A DNA stretch of 64,000 nt from Natrononativus amylolyticus (GTDB lineage Archaea > Halobacteriota > Halobacteria > Halobacteriales > Natrialbaceae), in contig NZ_CP101459.1 of the NCBI RefSeq assembly GCF_024362525.1, positions 682,001 to 746,000 of the forward strand, given 5' to 3'. The position numbers and the translations under genes are program-made. This document shows positions 52,321-61,412 of the stretch, piece by piece (positions within the stretch are counted from its first letter, which is position 1; every line of letters begins with the position of its first letter). Under the pieces are notes generated by a model. That model saw nothing but the letters and a program-made list of their open reading frames with translations. It made no database searches and was not told the origin of the DNA.

Positions 52321-55155
52321 CTATCGCACCTCGCCCCAGGTGTCGACGAGGTCGCCGTTGACGTATCGGCGCTGCTCAAACCCGAGGGCGTTACACACTA
52401 GCGTGTGTCCCATAAATGAGGTGGCGTAGTCAGCCATTCCGAACGGGTGGAGCTCAGATTGGTTCGCCGGCGGTAGGACCGAACCGATCACGTTGATCTC
52501 CGCGTCCCCGGCAGTGAGCGTCCCGACGCCCACGCCGGAGGAGCCGGGCTGCCACGTCGATCCGCCTGCAAAGGTGCCGGCGATAGTGCCGCCAGCGGCC
52601 TCGAAGGCGTCCTCGTCGACAATCGTTGCGGGCTGGTCGACCCCCGTCGTATAGCCGAGCTGGGAGACCTTCCAGACCTCCTGTTGAATCGGTCTGATCC
52701 CCGCGAGTAGCGGGTGTTCGTGGGCTTTCTCCTGGAGAGCGGCGAACTGCATCTCGATCTCCTCGATATCGTCGTCGGTGATCGCGGCGGCCTGTCCGAC
52801 CTCGAGTGCGCCGAGGATGGCGACGCCGGCGTCGGTGAGCACGAGGTCGCCGCCAGCGGCAACGAACTCCTCGATTGCGCTGATATATCGTGGGTCGTCG
52901 AGGCCCTCGGCGTGGGAGACGACCAGTTTGTCGTAGTGGCGCTGACCAGAGCGTCCGCGCAGCAGACGGCCGATGCGAACGTCGTGGACACGGAGGCCGT
53001 CGATCCCGCCACTCTCGAGAAACGGCTCGAGGTCGTCGAAGAACTGCATCGGGTTCACCTCGTACTCGCGCTGGGTGTAGCCGAGGATTGCCTCGGGGTC
53101 TTCGTGCTCGGCGTCGGTCGCCAGCGTTACAATGTCGACGTCGACGGCCGTCTCGCCGTCGACGTCGATGGTCCACTCACCCGCCGTGGGCGCAGGGATG
53201 TATACGCCGCCTTGTCGACCCATACAGCAGGCGTCCTCCTCGATGTCGGCCAGATCGACCCTGGAGACGACCTCCCCGGCAGGGTTGCGTACCGTGACGA
53301 CGCCTTCGTCGGCGTCGTGGGCGTGGAGCTGGACGGACAGCGTCGAGGTTGACTCGCTCGCCGCGACGCTCGTGCCGGCAGGCCCGGGCTGGACGGTGTC
53401 GTGACGCCGAGCGATCTGCGTCCCCCGGGCGTGATCGGGCGGGCCCTGACCGTTTCCAGGGTGAGGATCGTCGGTGTGCGAGAGGTCAGCCGACGAGCGC
53501 GTCAGCGTTTCTGATGCGACGTACGCCGTGTCTTGATCGCCCGTCGCGACCGTCGCGTGACTGTCAGCAGCGGTCATCTCGGCGTACTCGCGCATGGAGA
53601 TGCGATAGGCCATCGACTGGTGACGTGCAATATAGGGGCGCCACTGCTTGTCGAACCCGGAGGTGTTCGCCCAACACATTTCAGGGGAGACCGCCCGTGC
53701 ACCGAGGCCGCCCTTCGATTCGGGCTGGCCGGCCCAGCCGATGATGCCGCCGCCGGCGGTGTAGCCGATACAGTCGTAGATCGTCCCCCAATTGAGGAGT
53801 CCACCCTGGTTGAACGGTCCGTCGTCGGGATCCTGGCCGAAACGATCGACGGCAATCCGGTCGATGTCCTGTTGGATCGCCTCGATGCCGCCCCAGTGGG
53901 CCAGCTTGCCGTCGCGGATGCGGGCGTTGACGTTGTCGAGTTCGTGGATCCCGTCGTGGTCGAACGCCGCGTTCGTCTCGAGGTTGAGTACGAAGTAGTC
54001 GGCGACGTGCATCCCGTGGTAGTCACACAGATAGGTGACGTTCTCGTACCCACGGAGATGCTCGACTGTCGCGAGGGCGTCCGGCACCATGTCCGCATAC
54101 CCCCGACCCTGGTCGTCGTCCGGGCGCACGGACGGGGCGTCGTCGGGGTCGGCCGGCCAGAACGCTGGATTCACCCAGCCGAGTTCGGGATACTGGCGGT
54201 TGGTGTCCAGTCCCGTCGAATTCCCGCGGGAGAAGTTGAGGGTGTCCGGCGATTCGTAGTGGGGTTTCCGGACGACCCAGCCGTCGGGGTTGATGTAGAC
54301 GAACACCATGACGATGTCGTCGAGCAGGTGCTCGAAGTCGTCGGCCTCGCCTTTGGCGGCCTCCTCGATGACCCGGACGCCTGCCTCGACGCCCTGGCGC
54401 TCGTCGCCGTGGATACCGATGACGAAGACGACCTTCTCTTTTTCGCGAAATGCTGCCTCATCCTGGATGTCGTTCGTAACCTCGGCGACGTAGACGTCCC
54501 GGGGGTCGGGGTCGTCACCCGTAAAGACGTTCTCGTAGCCTGGGCCGTGGCCGATAGTCTGGACGCGCAGGAGATCGGGATACGTCTCCTCGAGGTGTCG
54601 CAGCCCCTGTGCATTCTCCTCGTGAGAGACGTAGTTTCGGGCGTCTTCGACCGCAGGAAAGATCCGGTCTGCGTACGGCTCCTCGAGTGTCCAGAACGGG
54701 TTGGCTCCCGGCGAGAAATCGATCAACTCGATGCCGTCGAGGGTGACGGCGTCGGCCACCTCCGCCTCGGTGAGGTGGGCGTGGGCGGCGGGTGTCGGCT
54801 CCTTACGGGTGACGACTGGCGGCGGGCCATCGTCCTCGTCGATGTCCCACGTCGGGTCTGCGAAGTCGTCTCGAAACGCCCCGAGGGAGTCGTCGTCGGT
54901 GAATTCGAAAACGAGCGGGGCTTCGTACGCCGCCTCGGTCGCGGCGACGACGAACTCGGCCTCGGCGGTCATCGCCTCGTGGGTGGCCGTCTCCTCGGCG
55001 GCGACGGTACTCGGCGCGGCGAGCGAGACGCCGGTCGCGGCAGCGAGACTCAGGAACGTCCGGCGGTCGATCGCCCCGTCAAAGGCGCCCTCGGTACTGT
55101 CGTGGTCGGTCCCGTCCTGTTGCGCGGCTCGATGGTGGTGGTGGTTTCGGCTCAT
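52321..55155 (-). CDS. Large Tat-exported M14 zinc carboxypeptidase
   Basis: A 944-residue secreted peptidase. An unusual His/Gln/Asp-rich lead (residues 1-25, with HHHH) precedes the Tat signal IDRRTFLSLAAATGVSLAAP. The M14 catalytic domain shows zinc ligands His249 and Glu252 in VIGIHGDERQGVEAG, substrate site GLDTNRQYPELGW, and third ligand His380 in LCDYHGMHV. A C-terminal region of about 400 residues follows with beta-rich segments and a glutamine-amidotransferase-like stretch (DKLVVSHAEGLDDPRYISAI, AAGGDLVLTDAGVAILGALE). It probably degrades peptides outside the cell. Confidence 0.88.
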   Translation of the reverse strand: MSRNHHHHRAAQQDGTDHDSTEGAFDGAIDRRTFLSLAAATGVSLAAPSTVAAEETATHEAMTAEAEFVVAATEAAYEAPLVFEFTDDDSLGAFRDDFADPTWDIDEDDGPPPVVTRKEPTPAAHAHLTEAEVADAVTLDGIELIDFSPGANPFWTLEEPYADRIFPAVEDARNYVSHEENAQGLRHLEETYPDLLRVQTIGHGPGYENVFTGDDPDPRDVYVAEVTNDIQDEAAFREKEKVVFVIGIHGDERQGVEAGVRVIEEAAKGEADDFEHLLDDIVMVFVYINPDGWVVRKPHYESPDTLNFSRGNSTGLDTNRQYPELGWVNPAFWPADPDDAPSVRPDDDQGRGYADMVPDALATVEHLRGYENVTYLCDYHGMHVADYFVLNLETNAAFDHDGIHELDNVNARIRDGKLAHWGGIEAIQQDIDRIAVDRFGQDPDDGPFNQGGLLNWGTIYDCIGYTAGGGIIGWAGQPESKGGLGARAVSPEMCWANTSGFDKQWRPYIARHQSMAYRISMREYAEMTAADSHATVATGDQDTAYVASETLTRSSADLSHTDDPHPGNGQGPPDHARGTQIARRHDTVQPGPAGTSVAASESTSTLSVQLHAHDADEGVVTVRNPAGEVVSRVDLADIEEDACCMGRQGGVYIPAPTAGEWTIDVDGETAVDVDIVTLATDAEHEDPEAILGYTQREYEVNPMQFFDDLEPFLESGGIDGLRVHDVRIGRLLRGRSGQRHYDKLVVSHAEGLDDPRYISAIEEFVAAGGDLVLTDAGVAILGALEVGQAAAITDDDIEEIEMQFAALQEKAHEHPLLAGIRPIQQEVWKVSQLGYTTGVDQPATIVDEDAFEAAGGTIAGTFAGGSTWQPGSSGVGVGTLTAGDAEINVIGSVLPPANQSELHPFGMADYATSFMGHTLVCNALGFEQRRYVNGDLVDTWGEVR

Positions 55156-55466
55156 GGTCAGCGTGTGTGACACTCGGTCACACAACTAGGTGAGCAAGAC
55201 TGTCATAAAATCATGTCGCAGATCTTGGAAAACATGATGTTTTACAGGAATCCTCTCCGACGGATGAGCCGGCCCCGACGGGTCACCAGCCATCGGAGTC
55301 ACTCTTTCCGGTGCTTACAGGAGTTGTCGAACCCAGGAAGCCTCGGCGACTACGTTCGCCCGATTGTTGAAGATCGACGGCTTCCCGCCCGCCGTGAACG
55401 ATGGGATTCCTGCCTCGAATAAAGATGAGCGAAACGCTTGTATACAATGCACACATCGCATACACC
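55156..55466. other. Intergenic stretch, 311 bases
   Basis: This lies between divergent genes and holds the peptidase promoter (taaaatcatg region) on the left. Near 55409 it reads gggattcctgcctcgaataa, similar to gggattccccctcgaatat after the hairpin at 30334, which suggests another IS-end relic. No gene seen. Confidence 0.45.
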
Positions 55467-55757
55467 ATGGGAACGATCTCGACGCGCGTGCCGGACGATC
55501 TCGAGGCGGAACTCGAGGCGTATCTCGAAGAAGAGCGCCTCGACCGGAGCACGGCCGTCCGGAAACTGCTCACCGAGGGCCTCGCAGAGTGGCGCCGCGA
55601 GCAGGCGCTCGAGCGTCTCGCCGCCGGCGAGGTGACACTCACGAAGGCGGCCGACCTCGCCGGGCTGTCCGTCTGGGAGTTCGCTCAGCTCGCAGCCGAG
55701 CGCGACATCACGTGGGTGTCGGGTGAGCACCTCGCGGCCGACCTCGAGGAGCTGTGA
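55467..55757 (+). CDS. UPF0175-family antitoxin
   Basis: A 96-residue protein. GTISTRVPDDLEAELEAYLE and DRSTAVRKLLTEGLAEWRRE form a ribbon-helix-helix, and GEVTLTKAADLAGLSVWEFA is the UPF0175 helical repeat. ATG 55467 starts the RHH strand. The stop abuts the ATG of the PIN-domain gene with no gap, the usual arrangement of antitoxin then toxin. It should bind its toxin and the operon promoter. Confidence 0.88.
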   Translation: MGTISTRVPDDLEAELEAYLEEERLDRSTAVRKLLTEGLAEWRREQALERLAAGEVTLTKAADLAGLSVWEFAQLAAERDITWVSGEHLAADLEEL

Positions 55758-56273
55758 ATGTGGGTCTTGGATGCGACGCCGCTCATCTACCTCGCGAAAG
55801 TCGACGCCCTCCACGTCGTCGAGGCGCTCGACGGACAGTGTTCTATCCCCCAGCAGGTCTACGACGAAGTCGTGACGGCCGGCCTCGAGGCGGGGTATGC
55901 CGATGCGCGGCGGATCGAACGCCGTGTCGACGAGGGGGCGTTCGAGGTCGTCACTGTTGATGATACCCCGCTTGGCGGTCGATTGGCGCGGAATCCGACC
56001 CTGAGCGAGGCCGACGTTGCCGTCCTCGCCTGTGCCGCCTCACGTGATGGGATCGCGGTGATGGACGAGGTCGCCGGCCGAACCGTCGCCGAGGTCGAGG
56101 ACATCGAGACGAAAGGCACGGCCTACATCGTACTCCTGGGTGCGAAACGCGGGGTCATCTCGGTCACCGAGGCCCGGGAGACGATCGATGCGATGCTCGA
56201 GGCCGGGTGGTACTGTGCGCCCGATCTGTACACGAAGCTCGTCCAAACGCTCGAGTCGCTCGAGGAGGCGTAG
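55758..56273 (+). CDS. PIN-domain toxin (DUF3368 type)
   Basis: A 171-residue putative ribonuclease: MWVLDATPLIYLAKVDALHV carries the first Asp, VYDEVVTAG the Glu, and LSEADVAVLACAASRDG and AVMDEVAGRTVAEVEDIE the later acidic residues of the PIN centre. The tail KGTAYIVLLGAKRGVISVTE is typical of DUF3368 partners of UPF0175. With the upstream antitoxin it forms a type II toxin-antitoxin pair, intact as far as the sequence shows. Confidence 0.88.
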   Translation: MWVLDATPLIYLAKVDALHVVEALDGQCSIPQQVYDEVVTAGLEAGYADARRIERRVDEGAFEVVTVDDTPLGGRLARNPTLSEADVAVLACAASRDGIAVMDEVAGRTVAEVEDIETKGTAYIVLLGAKRGVISVTEARETIDAMLEAGWYCAPDLYTKLVQTLESLEEA

Positions 56274-56356
56274 GCCATCTATCGGTCGATGACGACCGCG
56301 GCCCGCTTCGGCCGGTGGTAGACACCGGCCAGGGGAGGTACGCACCACTGGTAGTG

Positions 56357-56707
56357 CTATCGGACTTGCTCCGGGCGGATTCCCAAATACGAGACGAGCG
56401 TACCGACAGCAATGTCAACAACGTCCTCGCGTAGAACCCCGAGTGTACGGTCGATCGCATCGGGTCCAAGAGACTGAACTGCCCAGGGAAGAATCGAACT
56501 CTCATCCGGAAGACCGCCTTCAATCACATCATCGGTCTCAATCGGGATTCGGTTTTCATACCATGTTTTCGTGGAAAGAGTGAGCACGATATACTGTTCG
56601 CCTTGGAACGGCATTTCTGGCGTGCTGATGATCACCCACGGTCGCCCGGAGTCACCGTCTTTGAACGGATCCGCAGCGTAGACAATCGTTCCGCGATCGA
56701 CGCTCAT
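56357..56707 (-). CDS. MazF/PemK-like toxin
   Basis: A 116-residue protein: VDRGTIVYAADPFKDGDSGR then PWVIISTPEMPFQGEQYIVL are the MazF/PemK first strands, and LPDESSILPWAVQSLGPDAI the region that contains the catalytic loop. These act as mRNA endonucleases. Its ATG overlaps the stop of the upstream winged-helix gene (ATGA). It is convergent with the PIN toxin gene. Confidence 0.82.
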   Translation of the reverse strand: MSVDRGTIVYAADPFKDGDSGRPWVIISTPEMPFQGEQYIVLTLSTKTWYENRIPIETDDVIEGGLPDESSILPWAVQSLGPDAIDRTLGVLREDVVDIAVGTLVSYLGIRPEQVR

Positions 56708-57054
56708 TCGCTGGCCTGTTCACTCGCTTCGATCCACTCATCTCGGTCCTCTTCGCCGTAGAGGTCATCGAAGAGGCGCGTGGCCCGGTGTACATCATAG
56801 GCGTTCCGAAGGCGCTCCATCTCGTCGGTGATGGCCCAGTACGGACCCTTGTGTCGAACGAGTTTCTGGTCTTCGAGACGGGCGAGCACGGGGTGGATGG
56901 AGTTTGCGTTCACGTCCGTTTGGCGGGCGATCTCTGCGGCTTTCCACGCCCGATCACGGTTCTCGTAGAGGAACTTGAGCACCTGTTCTGGATTGCTCAT
57001 CTCGGCTAATTCCTCTGGAGAGCGCTCGTCGAACCGGTCGATATCGATGGACAT
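56704..57054 (-). CDS. Winged-helix protein, putative antitoxin of the MazF-like toxin
   Basis: A 116-residue MarR-type winged helix: MSNPEQVLKFLYENRDRAWK, AAEIARQTDVNANSIHPVLA, RLEDQKLVRHKGPYWAITDE. An acidic C-terminal helix (LYGEEDRDEWIEASEQASE) could contact the toxin. Position and overlap with the toxin gene argue for an antitoxin and autorepressor. A repeated gtatct word (57088 and 57097) lies in its promoter region. Confidence 0.78.
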   Translation of the reverse strand: MSIDIDRFDERSPEELAEMSNPEQVLKFLYENRDRAWKAAEIARQTDVNANSIHPVLARLEDQKLVRHKGPYWAITDEMERLRNAYDVHRATRLFDDLYGEEDRDEWIEASEQASE

Positions 57055-57105
57055 GGTTTGTACCTTTAGTAGGTAGAGGATTAAGTGTATCTGTTGTATC
57101 TGGTA

Positions 57106-57264
57106 TCAGGCTGTATGCAATGTATTAGTTGTAAGCTCGTCGATGGAGTCGAGATTGAGCTCTTCGGCCATCCCACGTAGCCGCTCGCCCAGCGGTGGTC
57201 GGTTCTCGTCGTCGCTTGAGTCCGAATTCGAGAACTCGGTTACGTCGTCAGCGTAGACGCCCAT
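57106..57264 (-). CDS. Short hypothetical protein, 52 residues
   Basis: From ATG 57264 the frame encodes MGVYADDVTEFSNSDSSDDE, then PPLGERLRGMAEELNLDSID. Acidic composition fits haloarchaeal coding DNA. No family recognised; it may be a fragment of a larger lost gene. Confidence 0.3.
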   Translation of the reverse strand: MGVYADDVTEFSNSDSSDDENRPPLGERLRGMAEELNLDSIDELTTNTLHTA

Positions 57265-57617
57265 GCCCCCACAGACGCGAGCAACTAGTAAAACAGTCCG
57301 GCACCGTGCGGAGCGGTCGTGACCTGTGCTTGTAACGAGTCGGTTTTCTTTCGGCATTCTTGGCGAGTGGCTTCATCGTTCCTTTCGGGATCAGCTGAGA
57401 CACCAGTTGATCGACGTACTGACCGGTCACACCCGTTGTGAGCGCGAGTAGGAGCATAACCCCGGATTTTGCGTTATCTTCACTCCAACCACTACTAAAT
57501 CAAGAGGGGGGTTTCTCGTGGTCGTGACTAGCGAGAGCGGCGACATCGACCGATGAGTCGATGTCCATGATCGTTCGAGTGGTGATCCCTATCCTGTGGG
57601 TGGCTCTCTCCCCGTTC
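57265..57617. other. Intergenic stretch, 353 bases
   Basis: No supported gene. A short minus-strand frame (MLLLALTTGVTGQYVDQLVS, around 57457) has protein-like composition but is too short and isolated to call; it may be decayed coding DNA. Confidence 0.4.
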
Positions 57618-57857
57618 TCACGGCGGGTCGGCGTCGAGCTGGGTCACAACGGGTGTGACGCCGCATTCGGTCACGGTACTTTCCTCGAGTAAATCGAGAT
57701 GACAGTACCGGTTCTCTGTGAGTCCGACAGCCGTCTCGCGATTCATCGTCAGAATCTGCGTGGCTGGCTGGGTTGGACTCACCTGGCGAGTCGACGCCTC
57801 GAGGTCGGCGGCGATCTGCTCGAGGCGTTGAGCCACCTCCCTCGGTGGGCGGCCCAC
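57618..57857 (-). CDS. Hypothetical protein, 79 residues
   Basis: A GTG-start frame beginning 4 bases after the preceding stop on the same strand. REVAQRLEQIAADLEASTRQ forms a helix, and QILTMNRETAVGLTENRYCH then LDLLEESTVTEC follows. Coupling to the upstream frame suggests a two-gene unit. No family recognised. Confidence 0.45.
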   Translation of the reverse strand: MGRPPREVAQRLEQIAADLEASTRQVSPTQPATQILTMNRETAVGLTENRYCHLDLLEESTVTECGVTPVVTQLDADPP

Positions 57858-57861
57858 TGGA

Positions 57862-58328
57862 TTATCGGCTATTGGCCACCTCTCTTGTTACTGAATCGGT
57901 AGTTTCACTCGCGAGGGTGGTGTCTCGAGTCCTGTCGGGTATAGCCGCTGGACGACTCTCTGTGGGCGGACTCGAGGCGAGTATCTCTGGGTCGCTGGTG
58001 GCGAGGTCAGTGTCCGTTCGGAGTCGACAGCGCACCAGGAGCTCCTGACATCCAAGGGTGGGGTGGCGGATCGCTGTGGGGCTGCAATCGTCACAGGAGA
58101 GCCGATGGATCGTCCACCCGTTGCCGGCTGGCCGCGAGGCGAAAACGGTCGCGGTGTCGTCGTCGGTGAACTGGTGGGTGCAGTGCAGGCCGCGGGTCCC
58201 GACGGGGTGGCCACGAAGGGTTGTGGGGATTATTGTAGCCCTCCCTGGAAGCGGGTCACGAGTTCGAGTCGCCCGCGCGGGATCGGCCCCATGATGAGAT
58301 CCGCGAGGTCGATCAATCGAACGGTCAC
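57862..58328 (-). pseudogene. Haloarchaeal zinc-binding-like protein (DUF8112-like?), probably frameshifted
   Basis: From GTG 58328 one frame reads VTVRLIDLADLIMGPIPRGR then LELVTRFQGGLQ and stops at 58230. A different frame then continues with GLHCTHQFTDDDTATVFASR, GWTIHRLSCDDCSPTAIRHP and LGCQELLVRCRLRTDTD to 57862. The two parts together look like one small protein with a Cys-x2-Cys site, of a haloarchaeal type I recall as DUF8112-like. A single indel near 58240 would explain it. The alternative is a separate intact gene in the second frame. Confidence 0.4.
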
Positions 58329-58444
58329 TCTCGCGCCGTGATGGCCGGCCCATGGCTTCGACCGACCCCCTGAGCCATCGTGATGTTCATCTGTGGTGCT
58401 TGTTAACAATAAGTATATGGTCTCGCACCCGCTATCTCGCGAAG

Positions 58445-59452
58445 ATGAGGGGAACAGCAGACAGACGAGCGTTTCTACAGGCCGCGGGAGCGGTGTCGGC
58501 CGTCGGCCTGGCTGGGTGTATCGATTCACTGGACTCGTTGGCCGGAGACGGCGAGTATCCGAGCCAGTCACTGACTAACGTCGTGCCATACGACGAGGGT
58601 GGAGGATCGGACGTGATCGTCCGCCAGATCATGCCGATCGTGTCCGACGAACTCGGCGAAGACATCCAGATCGACAATATGCCCGGGGCGAGTGGACTAC
58701 GGGGGGCTGGACACGTTATGAACGCGGAACCGGATGGCTACACGTTCCTCAAAATCAACGTCCAACTCGCCTCGATCACGGCGATGATCAACCCTCCCGA
58801 TTTCGAGTTCAGCGACCTGAAGGGGCTCTGTGTGGTGGGTGGGTCACCGCTTGCGGTAATCGCAAACCCCGACCTCGAACTTGAGGGGCTCCAGGACGCG
58901 ATCGACCGGTATGAAAACGGAGAGCTTGACAACATCGGTGGGCTGGGTGCGATGTTCCTCGTCCAGGCGGTGATCCTGCGCGATCAGTACGGCCTCGACT
59001 GGAACAGCTATATCCAGTACGATGGCTCCGGCCCAGTCGTGCAAGCGGTCGCCTCCGGTGAGGTACCCCTCGGGATCGTCTCGGATGCGGCAGCCGAGGG
59101 CGCGATCGAGTCCGGTGATGTCGAGGGGGCAGTGGTCCTACACAGCTCCGGGAGCATCGCCATGCCAGAGACGGACACGATTACCGATCAGGGGTTCGAC
59201 GACATGGACTTCGTCGGCGAGGCGACCCGGTGTACGTGGGTCCCACCCGAGACGCCCGAAGACCGAATCGAAACGCTCTCGGAGGCGATCCGGACGGGCA
59301 TCGAAGCCGAGGAGACCCAGGAGTGGGCCGAAGAGAGCGGGAACCGTCTCGAGTGGGAACCTGCCGACCAGGCAGACGCGTACATGGAAGAAGTGTGGGA
59401 AGAGGTGCCCGAGCGGATCGATATCGACGAACTCAGAGAGGAGGCTGAATAA
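58445..59452 (+). CDS. tctC: TctC-like substrate-binding lipoprotein of a TTT transporter
   Basis: A 335-residue exported binding protein. Signal ADRRAFLQAAGAVSAVGLAG with the lipobox Cys next. The mature part has the TctC fold: SLTNVVPYDEGGGSDVIVRQ, NMPGASGLRGAGHVMNAEPD and GYTFLKIN, then VASGEVPLGIVSDAAAEGAI. It should capture a carboxylate outside the cell and deliver it to TctA/TctB, encoded at 60806-62930. ATG 58445 was chosen for the Tat signal. A CoA-transferase gene on the opposite strand separates it from tctB. Confidence 0.9.
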   Translation: MRGTADRRAFLQAAGAVSAVGLAGCIDSLDSLAGDGEYPSQSLTNVVPYDEGGGSDVIVRQIMPIVSDELGEDIQIDNMPGASGLRGAGHVMNAEPDGYTFLKINVQLASITAMINPPDFEFSDLKGLCVVGGSPLAVIANPDLELEGLQDAIDRYENGELDNIGGLGAMFLVQAVILRDQYGLDWNSYIQYDGSGPVVQAVASGEVPLGIVSDAAAEGAIESGDVEGAVVLHSSGSIAMPETDTITDQGFDDMDFVGEATRCTWVPPETPEDRIETLSEAIRTGIEAEETQEWAEESGNRLEWEPADQADAYMEEVWEEVPERIDIDELREEAE

Positions 59453-59472
59453 CTGGAGGACATCGACCGTCC

Positions 59473-60672
59473 CTAGATCACGCCGGCATCCGCGAGCGCA
59501 TCGATCTCGTCCGTGGAGTACCCCAACTCCGCCAGGACGCGTTCGGTGTCCGCGCCGAGTTCGGGTGGGTCGGTCGACTCGATGCGATCGAACCCCGTCG
59601 ACACCCCAGGATAGCGCGGAACGGCGATCGATTTGCGTGGGCCCTCGGCGGTCGTGATCTCCGTGAGTGCATCCGTTGCCTGGAGATGCGGGTCGTCGAT
59701 CACGGCCGCGACATCGTTGATCGAGGCGACCGGCACGCCTGCATCACGGAGCCGATCGATCACGTCCTCAGCGTCGTAGTCGCCTACCACGTCCGCCAGG
59801 ATCGCGTCGAGGTCGTCGTCGTGCTCGCGTCGGGCCGCGAGCGTCTCGAATCGATCGTCAGAGACCAGTGATTCGACCTCGAGCGCCTCACAGAGCCGTT
59901 CCCACTGTCGCTGTGAGGACGGCCCGATGAACACCCAGCCGTCCGCTGCTTCGTAGGCGTTGTACGGAGCCCAGTTGCGGTGGCTGGCACCCATCGGCTC
60001 CGGAATCTCCTCGTACGTCCCCGTAAACGCCAGCCAGTAGCCCATCAGCGAGACCGTACTTTCGAACAACGACGCGGTGATATGCTGGCCCGTGCCGGTG
60101 AACTCGCGCTGGCGAAGCGCTCCAAGGATCGAGATCGCCCCGTACAGTGAGGCGGCCATATCCGCAACGCTCGTCCCCGACCGCACCGGGGGCTGGCCTG
60201 GATGGCCAGTGACACTCATGAGCCCGCTCAGCGCCTCTGCGACCGGGTCGAGCGCCGGATACTCTTCGTACGGGCCTTCGTTGAACCCCTTGATCGAACA
60301 GTAGACGAGCGCCGGATTGTGGTCCCTGAGGTCGTCGTAGCCGATGCCAAGCCGGTCTGCAGTGCCGGGAGCGTAGTTTTCGATGACGACGTCGGCCTGG
60401 GCGACCAACTCTTCGAAAATCGCCCTGCCATCGTCGTGTTTGAGATCGACCGTGACGCTGGATTTGTCTCGATTCAGGTAGTTGAACGAACTGTTGCCGA
60501 GATCGCTCGAGTCGCGCACGAGGTCGCCACCGGTGCTCCGGTTTTCTATTTTGATGACGTCCGCGCCCAGATCAGCGAGGACCAGACTGCAAAACGGTCC
60601 GGCGACGATGTGGCCGAGTTCGAGCACGGTGATATCCGACAGCGGTCGTGGGATGTCTGTCTCTGTGCCCAT
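59473..60672 (-). CDS. Class III CoA-transferase (CaiB/BaiF family)
   Basis: A 399-residue enzyme: PLSDITVLELGHIVAGPFCS then LVLADLGADVIKIENRSTGG is the family start, RLGIGYDDLRDHNPALVYCS precedes the catalytic-Asp region YPALDPVAEALSGLMSVTGH, and the C-terminus has RYPGVSTGFDRIESTDPPEL then TDEIDALADAGVI. These move CoA between carboxylic acids. ATG 60672 (MGTETDIPRP) is preferred to a 92-codon upstream extension that lacks family support. It lies between tctC and tctB, so the imported acid is a plausible substrate. Confidence 0.9.
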   Translation of the reverse strand: MGTETDIPRPLSDITVLELGHIVAGPFCSLVLADLGADVIKIENRSTGGDLVRDSSDLGNSSFNYLNRDKSSVTVDLKHDDGRAIFEELVAQADVVIENYAPGTADRLGIGYDDLRDHNPALVYCSIKGFNEGPYEEYPALDPVAEALSGLMSVTGHPGQPPVRSGTSVADMAASLYGAISILGALRQREFTGTGQHITASLFESTVSLMGYWLAFTGTYEEIPEPMGASHRNWAPYNAYEAADGWVFIGPSSQRQWERLCEALEVESLVSDDRFETLAARREHDDDLDAILADVVGDYDAEDVIDRLRDAGVPVASINDVAAVIDDPHLQATDALTEITTAEGPRKSIAVPRYPGVSTGFDRIESTDPPELGADTERVLAELGYSTDEIDALADAGVI

Positions 60673-60805
60673 ACGTCGTCTGGTGCGTCGATCACCAATA
60701 CTGTGTCTATTACTCACACCCCGCTCTGTGAAGCGGGCGATGTGGCGGCGAGACGAGGAGTAGGGGAGCGTAAGATATAATCTCACAGCCCCTGATTCGA
60801 GGGTA

Positions 60806-61372
60806 ATGCGTCTGTTGCGCTGGGAACTCACGTCCGAGCACGGACTTCTCCTTACGTTGTTCGTCATCTCGGCGTACATGCTCGTCGAGTCCTTCTCGTT
60901 TGGCTCGCGAACTGCGGCGTTGTTTCCCCAGCTGACGGCCGTCGCCACCCTGCTCTGTGTACTGCTGTTACTCCTCCAGAACTACCTTCCGGAACCCCTG
61001 CGGCTGGCAGTTGCAGAACCCGTCGACATCTTCGGTGGGACGAGCGACGAGGAACGTGACCCCCCCGCCGAGCAACCAGGGGACCGAACCCAGCCCGATC
61101 CCGACACGGCCACCTCCGGTGGCGATCCAGCGCCAGCGGCAGCACGCCCGCTCGACGAAACGTCGTTTACACTCCTTGCGATCGTCGCGTACGTGGGGGG
61201 CTCATATCTGATCGGGATGCTGTGGGCGACGCCGCTGTTCGTCGCCGGCTACGCCGCGTGGTTCCGGCTGGGGGTGGTGCGTATCGTCGGTCTCTCCGTC
61301 CTCTCGTTCGTGATCGTCCTCTTCTTCCTGATATTACTCAACACGCCGGTTCTCAGAGGGGTGCTCACGTGA
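60806..61372 (+). CDS. tctB: TctB-like small membrane subunit of a TTT transporter
   Basis: A 188-residue protein with four spans: GLLLTLFVISAYMLVESFSF, TAVATLLCVLLLLLQNYL, then after a polar, Pro/Asp-rich loop (about 70-115) SFTLLAIVAYVGGSYLIGML and IVGLSVLSFVIVLFFLILL. Four helices with a long central loop is the TctB pattern. It precedes tctA by 40 bases. Confidence 0.85.
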   Translation: MRLLRWELTSEHGLLLTLFVISAYMLVESFSFGSRTAALFPQLTAVATLLCVLLLLLQNYLPEPLRLAVAEPVDIFGGTSDEERDPPAEQPGDRTQPDPDTATSGGDPAPAAARPLDETSFTLLAIVAYVGGSYLIGMLWATPLFVAGYAAWFRLGVVRIVGLSVLSFVIVLFFLILLNTPVLRGVLT

Positions 61373-61412
61373 GCGAGCGTCGACCCGCAGACGCCCGTTC
61401 AGGGGTGGGCGG

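Noticed and set aside
53533-55170. 545-codon plus-strand open frame
   Set aside because: It lies wholly inside the minus-strand M14 carboxypeptidase with zinc-ligand motifs. It arises from the GC-rich third positions of that gene.
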